A DNA stretch of 28,729 bases from Anaerocolumna sp. (GTDB lineage Bacteria; Bacillota; Clostridia; Lachnospirales; Lachnospiraceae). Positions 24,934 through 28,729 of the stretch are shown in pieces. The notes beneath the pieces were generated by a model, which saw only the letters and a program-made list of their open reading frames with translations, made no database searches and had not been told where the DNA came from. Within the stretch, counting starts at the first letter, position 1, and each line of letters starts with the position of its first letter. The position numbers and the translations under genes are program-made. The DNA lies in NCBI GenBank assembly GCA_029256035.1, contig JAQSYR010000017.1, positions 1 through 28,729 on the forward strand, written 5' to 3'.

Positions 24934-26952
24934 ATGACAAATTTTAAAAAGGCTTTGCAATCGCCTTACATGATTGTACTTTTATTTGCATTTAAATTAA
25001 CGGTTTATTACATTTTAATCGGCGCTACTACCATAGATTTAATGACTTATATGATACTTAGTATTATATTATTTGGAACCTTATTTATTGTATTTAGCAG
25101 AAGTCAATTAAAAAATAAAAAGAGTATTTATTTGATTTTATATAGTCTTATAAGTTTATTAATGTTTGCTGATTCCATGTACTATAATTATTATAATCAG
25201 ACAGTTTCCATTAAGCAGCTTTGGCAGGCGGCAAATGTAGCAGCAGTACCTGATAGTTTTGTAGCCACATTAATACCAGCAAGCTTTTTAATGTTTGTAG
25301 ATATTCCATTTATCCAATATTATTTTAAGAAACACAATAATGAGAAACATAATAATAGCTGGAGTTTCAGAAAAGATATTAAATACTTAATTGCAGGTAT
25401 TTGGACAGCACTGGCAATTCTTGTTATTAATCCTACAGGGAACGTAACCATGGATAAGATTAACAGTATGGAATTTCTAACAAATCATATCCATGATATA
25501 TACAAAGTAGCAGCAGAAAATTTTGAAGCAGAAACTATATCTGCAGAAGAAGTATTACAGGTAGTGGAAGAAGTTACTCCGGAACCAGAAGGAGCGAGAT
25601 TACAAGGTCTTGGCAAAGATAAAAACTTGATTTTAGTTCAGGTAGAATCATTACAGAACTTTGTAATTAATGCCAGTTATAACGGGCAGGTGCTGACTCC
25701 AAATCTCAATTCTCTTATAAATGGTGAAACATTGTATTTTGACCACTATTATAGTAATATTGGTAAAGGAAATACAGTAGATGCAGAATTTTCAACTTTA
25801 AACAGCCTTTATCCTGTTATCGACAGGGAGTGTTATACATTATATGAACAAAACACTTTTAATGGATTGCCGTGGCTTTTAAGAGACCAGGGCTATAATG
25901 CATTTGCCATTCACGGGTATGAGGGTGAATTCTGGAACCGTGAGGCGGCGTATCCTTATCAGGGGTTTGAAGAGTTTTATAGTATGGAGGACTTAGATAG
26001 TAGTGAAGTAATTGGTCTTGGAATTTCAGATAAATCCATGTTTACTCAGGCAGTTAATATTATGCAGCAGGCTAAGGAACCATTTTTTAGCTTTATTGTA
26101 ACCTTGACCAGTCATCATCCATATTTGCTGGATGGAGAAACCAGCTCTCTAGTCCTGAAAGAGGAGCATAAAGAAACAAAATTTGGAGCATATTTACAGA
26201 CAATTCGCTATGCTGACGAGGCAATTGGCCAATTTATAAATGAATTAAAAAAAGCAGGACTCTATGATGATTCTATCCTTGTATTCTATGGGGATCATCA
26301 CGGTCTGAACTTAAATATGGATGATAATGATATAATTATGTCTGAGTATTTAGGACGCACCTATGACTATGATGAAATGCTTCGAGTACCCCTTATGATT
26401 CATATTCCAGATAGTGGAATTACAAAAACCATAACTACTACTGGTGGCCAAATTGATTTTCTACCAACCATAGCAAATCTTATGGATCTTGATATTGAAC
26501 ATCCTTATGTACTTGGTCAGGATTTAGTGAATGCGGATGATGGTTTTGTGGCATTTACTGCATATTTATTTGATGGCTCCTTTGTCCACAACAATATTAT
26601 GTTTGAAATATCAAGAGAGGGCATATTTGAAGGTAGTCGTGCCTGGGAAATTGGAAGCCAGAAGGAAGTGGATGCTGCACTGTTAGAAGAAGACTATAAT
26701 AGAGCAATTGCTTTAAAGCAAACTTCCAAAGAGATCCTGGAACAAAATCTTATAGCTGATTATGTATCACATGAAATTGAGAAACTAGATGATGTAAAAG
26801 ATACAGAAATTGATACTATTACATTATCAACTGAAACCACAGTAGCTGCAACTGACTGGTGTGCCCGGTGGGCACACGTTCTAACGGGTGAAAGTCCCCA
26901 ATCCACCCGGCAGTGGGAAGGATACAGCCGAAGCCAAGGGTGTCCATCGTGA
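24934..26952 (+). CDS. LtaS-like lipoteichoic acid synthase/sulfatase-fold enzyme, split by a group II intron
   Basis: About five N-terminal membrane helices (residues 10-170) precede an extracellular sulfatase-fold domain, as in enzymes that polymerise glycerol phosphate from phosphatidylglycerol. Catalytic residues are present: E238 (VQVESLQNF), the threonine nucleophile T281 in GKGNTVDAEF, SDKSMF, LTSHHPY and D454-H455 in YGDHHG. The gene's own sequence ends at 26858, two bases into codon 642, where a group II intron begins with GTGTG. The last 31 residues of the open frame (642-672, from W642) are read from the intron. The true 3' exon lies past the window. The catalytic domain is complete, so the unspliced message might still yield a working enzyme with a foreign tail. 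The exact polymer product is an inference. Confidence 0.9.
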   Translation: MTNFKKALQSPYMIVLLFAFKLTVYYILIGATTIDLMTYMILSIILFGTLFIVFSRSQLKNKKSIYLILYSLISLLMFADSMYYNYYNQTVSIKQLWQAANVAAVPDSFVATLIPASFLMFVDIPFIQYYFKKHNNEKHNNSWSFRKDIKYLIAGIWTALAILVINPTGNVTMDKINSMEFLTNHIHDIYKVAAENFEAETISAEEVLQVVEEVTPEPEGARLQGLGKDKNLILVQVESLQNFVINASYNGQVLTPNLNSLINGETLYFDHYYSNIGKGNTVDAEFSTLNSLYPVIDRECYTLYEQNTFNGLPWLLRDQGYNAFAIHGYEGEFWNREAAYPYQGFEEFYSMEDLDSSEVIGLGISDKSMFTQAVNIMQQAKEPFFSFIVTLTSHHPYLLDGETSSLVLKEEHKETKFGAYLQTIRYADEAIGQFINELKKAGLYDDSILVFYGDHHGLNLNMDDNDIIMSEYLGRTYDYDEMLRVPLMIHIPDSGITKTITTTGGQIDFLPTIANLMDLDIEHPYVLGQDLVNADDGFVAFTAYLFDGSFVHNNIMFEISREGIFEGSRAWEIGSQKEVDAALLEEDYNRAIALKQTSKEILEQNLIADYVSHEIEKLDDVKDTEIDTITLSTETTVAATDWCARWAHVLTGESPQSTRQWEGYSRSQGCPS

Positions 26953-27259
26953 GGTGGAATCTGGAGAAAGGATTAGGCAAAACTCTGGCTCGTTACATTC
27001 GAGGCTAATTGCATGGACTAGGTTGCCAAACAAACCAAAATCCAATAACTGCACGGAAATGTACTTAGTATTTATGGAATGAGTATAAGAGGGAAAGAGC
27101 GTGTGAGTACCCGGGGAGGTCTCATGGACATAACCAATGCAATAAAACATTTGCGGTTGTGGTTGAAACAAGATTTATCATGAGAAGTCAGCAGTGGTCG
27201 TAGTACCATCGTGACTTAAGGCACGGTGGGAAGGACTGAACTTTAGGAGATGTGAGTAA

Positions 27260-28675
27260 ATGAATGTAACCAAAGATGGATTTAAGAACAGACAACTTCA
27301 TATTGAGGACTATCGGCAAATGGTATCTGCGGAACAGAAAGAGTATGCCAAAGTGTTCGCCCATCAAAGGATTGCTGAAAACAACGACATCATCACAGAT
27401 TTTTGGACGGACAATCTAATGGAACTGATTTTACGGAAAGATAACCTTAACAAGGCATATAAGAAGGTAAAATTAAATAAGGGAGCAGGTGGAATTGATG
27501 ATATGCAGGTGGATAATCTTCTGCCCTTCCTGAGAGAAAACCAAGACGAACTTATCCAACAGATTAAAATGGGAAAATACAAACCAAACCCAGTCCGCAG
27601 GGTAGAGATACCCAAAGAAGAAAAAGGCAAGGTTAGAAAACTAGGAATACCAACAGTGGTGGACAGAGTTATCCAACAAGCGATTGCACAGGAACTGACA
27701 CCGATATACGAAGAACAGTTTTCGGATAGCAGTTTCGGGTTCAGACCGAAAAGAGGTCAGCATGATGCGCTGAAAAGATGCAAGAAATACGTTGAAGAGG
27801 GATATGTATATGTGGTAAGCATGGATTTAGAGAAATTCTTTGATACAGTAAACCATAGTAAGCTAATAGAAGTATTATCACGCACCATCAAAGATGGCAG
27901 GGTAATATCACTGATACACAAATACCTAAACGCAGGCGTTGTTAGAAACGGGTTCTTTGAGAGAACTGCAGAAGGTTTTCCGCAGGGTGGACCTCTGAGC
28001 CCGCTCTTAGGGAACATAATGCTGAATGAACTGGATAAAGAACTGGAACGAAGAGGACATAAATTCGTAAGGTTTGCAGATGATGCAGTCATCTGCTGCA
28101 AGAGCAAGAAAAGTGCAGAACGCACTTTGGATAACATTGTGCCGTACATTGAAGAGAAGCTATTCCTTAAAGTAAACCGAGCCAAGACTACAATCTCGCA
28201 TGTCAGCAAGATAAAATACCTCGGATATGCATTTTACAGATACAAAGGTAAATGCAGGCTCCGAGTACACCCAAAGTCAGTAAAGAAAATGAAGGATAAA
28301 CTTCGGGTGCTGACCAACAAAAACACAGGATGGGGTAATGATTACCGCAGACAGAAACTCGCAGAATTTGTGAGAGGGTGGATTAACTACTTTAGTATGG
28401 CGGATATGAAGGGATTGATGGGAGAGATTGACGAATGGTTACGAAGAAGAATTAGAGCTATCTATTGGAAACAATGGAAGAAGGTAAAAACGAGATATCG
28501 TATGCTTAAAGCGTTGAAACTTCCCGAATGGAAAGTACATGAAATGGCAAACTGTCGCAAAGGTTATTGGAGAGCGACTATAATGCTTAATAGTGTACTG
28601 ACTAACAAAATAATAGCCAGACTAGGATATATGATATGCCCCTTGTCAAGTAGACAGGTCAAATATCTAAAATAA
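27260..28675 (+). CDS. ltrA: Group II intron reverse transcriptase/maturase without endonuclease domain
   Basis: This 471-residue protein makes the cDNA copy of the intron and helps it splice. The reverse transcriptase domain spans about 65-330, with KGAGGIDDM, PVRRVEIPKEEKGKVRKLGIPT, FGFRPKRGQHDAL, QGGPLSPLLGNIMLNELD and the catalytic FADD at 272-275 (most relatives have YADD). The maturase X domain lies at about 345-450 (LAEFVRGWINYFSMADMKG, RRRIRAIYWKQWKK, RKGYWR). There is no HNH endonuclease, so insertion presumably uses nicks at replication forks or hairpins. The exact RT class is unresolved. AGGAG lies 10 nt before the ATG. The frame is intact. Confidence 0.95.
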   Translation: MNVTKDGFKNRQLHIEDYRQMVSAEQKEYAKVFAHQRIAENNDIITDFWTDNLMELILRKDNLNKAYKKVKLNKGAGGIDDMQVDNLLPFLRENQDELIQQIKMGKYKPNPVRRVEIPKEEKGKVRKLGIPTVVDRVIQQAIAQELTPIYEEQFSDSSFGFRPKRGQHDALKRCKKYVEEGYVYVVSMDLEKFFDTVNHSKLIEVLSRTIKDGRVISLIHKYLNAGVVRNGFFERTAEGFPQGGPLSPLLGNIMLNELDKELERRGHKFVRFADDAVICCKSKKSAERTLDNIVPYIEEKLFLKVNRAKTTISHVSKIKYLGYAFYRYKGKCRLRVHPKSVKKMKDKLRVLTNKNTGWGNDYRRQKLAEFVRGWINYFSMADMKGLMGEIDEWLRRRIRAIYWKQWKKVKTRYRMLKALKLPEWKVHEMANCRKGYWRATIMLNSVLTNKIIARLGYMICPLSSRQVKYLK

Positions 28676-28686
28676 AGTGTTGATGA

Positions 28687-28716
28687 ACGACCACATATTT
28701 CTGTGTGGTCGTTTTT
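28687..28716 (+). terminator. Terminator-like hairpin after the intron maturase gene
   Basis: ACGACCACA (28687-28695) and TGTGGTCGT (28704-28712) form a perfect 9-bp stem with an 8-nt loop, followed by TTTT. It lacks the tetraloop and catalytic triad of domain V. By sequence it is a standard terminator, though inside an intron it could instead be part of domain IV. Confidence 0.65.
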
Positions 28717-28729
28717 CTATGCACACCAT

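Larger units (their letters stand above)
26859..28729 (+). mobile_element. Group II intron, 5' end to beyond the window
   Basis: The 5' end GTGTGCCCGG is a group II start. Conserved domain I and later segments follow in order: GGGTGAAAGTCCC (26885 on), AAGGGTGTCC and GGTGGAATCTG (near 26937-26964), ACCCGGGGAGGTCT (27109-27122), AGAAGTCAGCAG and GTAGTACC (27183-27207) and GGGAAGGACTGAAC (27228-27241). They strongly resemble, from memory, the Oceanobacillus iheyensis intron and relatives. A reverse transcriptase/maturase gene sits in domain IV. Domains V and VI and the 3' splice site are not within the 54 nt after that gene, so the end is unknown. It interrupts an LtaS-like gene in the sense orientation. 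Confidence 0.93.

Noticed and set aside
28687..28716. Hairpin after the maturase gene as intron domain V
   Set aside because: Domain V is a 34-nt hairpin with a conserved AGC or CGC triad, a bulge and a GNRA-like loop. None of these is present.
1..28729. CRISPR array or defence system
   Set aside because: No regularly spaced direct repeats of 23-40 nt and no defence-type proteins were seen; the group II intron is the only mobile element.

Overview
The window comes from a low-GC, endospore-forming Firmicute, most likely a Lachnospiraceae (Clostridium cluster XIVa) relative of the Lachnoclostridium phytofermentans group. The evidence is AT-rich intergenic DNA, strong AGGAGG-type ribosome-binding sites, an alpha/beta-type small acid-soluble spore protein behind a SigG-like promoter, and the gene orders tig-clpP-clpX-lon-engB and rho-rpmE-DUF1385-prmC-prfA. 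The genus is an inference; no rRNA gene is present.

Layout. 1-615: five tRNA genes (Arg-TCT, His-GTG, Gln-TTG, Lys-TTT, Leu-TAG), none with an encoded CCA end, closed by a terminator. 616-3614: a membrane GGDEF-EAL cyclic-di-GMP enzyme with its own promoter and a 185-nt leader. 3617-6461: an AEC-family permease (minus), a shortened DJ-1/PfpI gene (plus) and a sodium:amino-acid symporter (minus). 6576-7114: a spore DNA-binding SASP gene. 7213-8670: glmM (cell-wall precursor synthesis). 8792-15486: protein quality control, with trigger factor, ClpP, ClpX and Lon, then the ribosome-assembly GTPase EngB. 15413-16932 (minus): a radical SAM protein and a DUF4364 protein; the latter overlaps engB tail to tail. 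17101-23047: rho, rpmE, a DUF1385 membrane protein, prmC, prfA and a SpoU-type RNA methyltransferase. PrmC methylates the RF1 encoded by the next gene. 23225-24718: an NfeD/SPFH membrane-microdomain operon. 24810-26858: an LtaS-like polyglycerol-phosphate synthase whose 3' end is split by a group II intron. 26859 to the window end: the intron and its reverse transcriptase/maturase; the intron 3' end lies outside the window.

Most of the window is conserved core genome. I do not see a clearly new multi-gene system. The observations most worth following are the group II intron in the last part of the LtaS-like frame, with a terminator-like hairpin before any visible domain V; a multi-hairpin leader before tig; a long leader before the GGDEF-EAL gene; the engB/DUF4364 3' overlap built on a 12-nt tandem repeat; and the DJ-1 gene with an apparent internal deletion.
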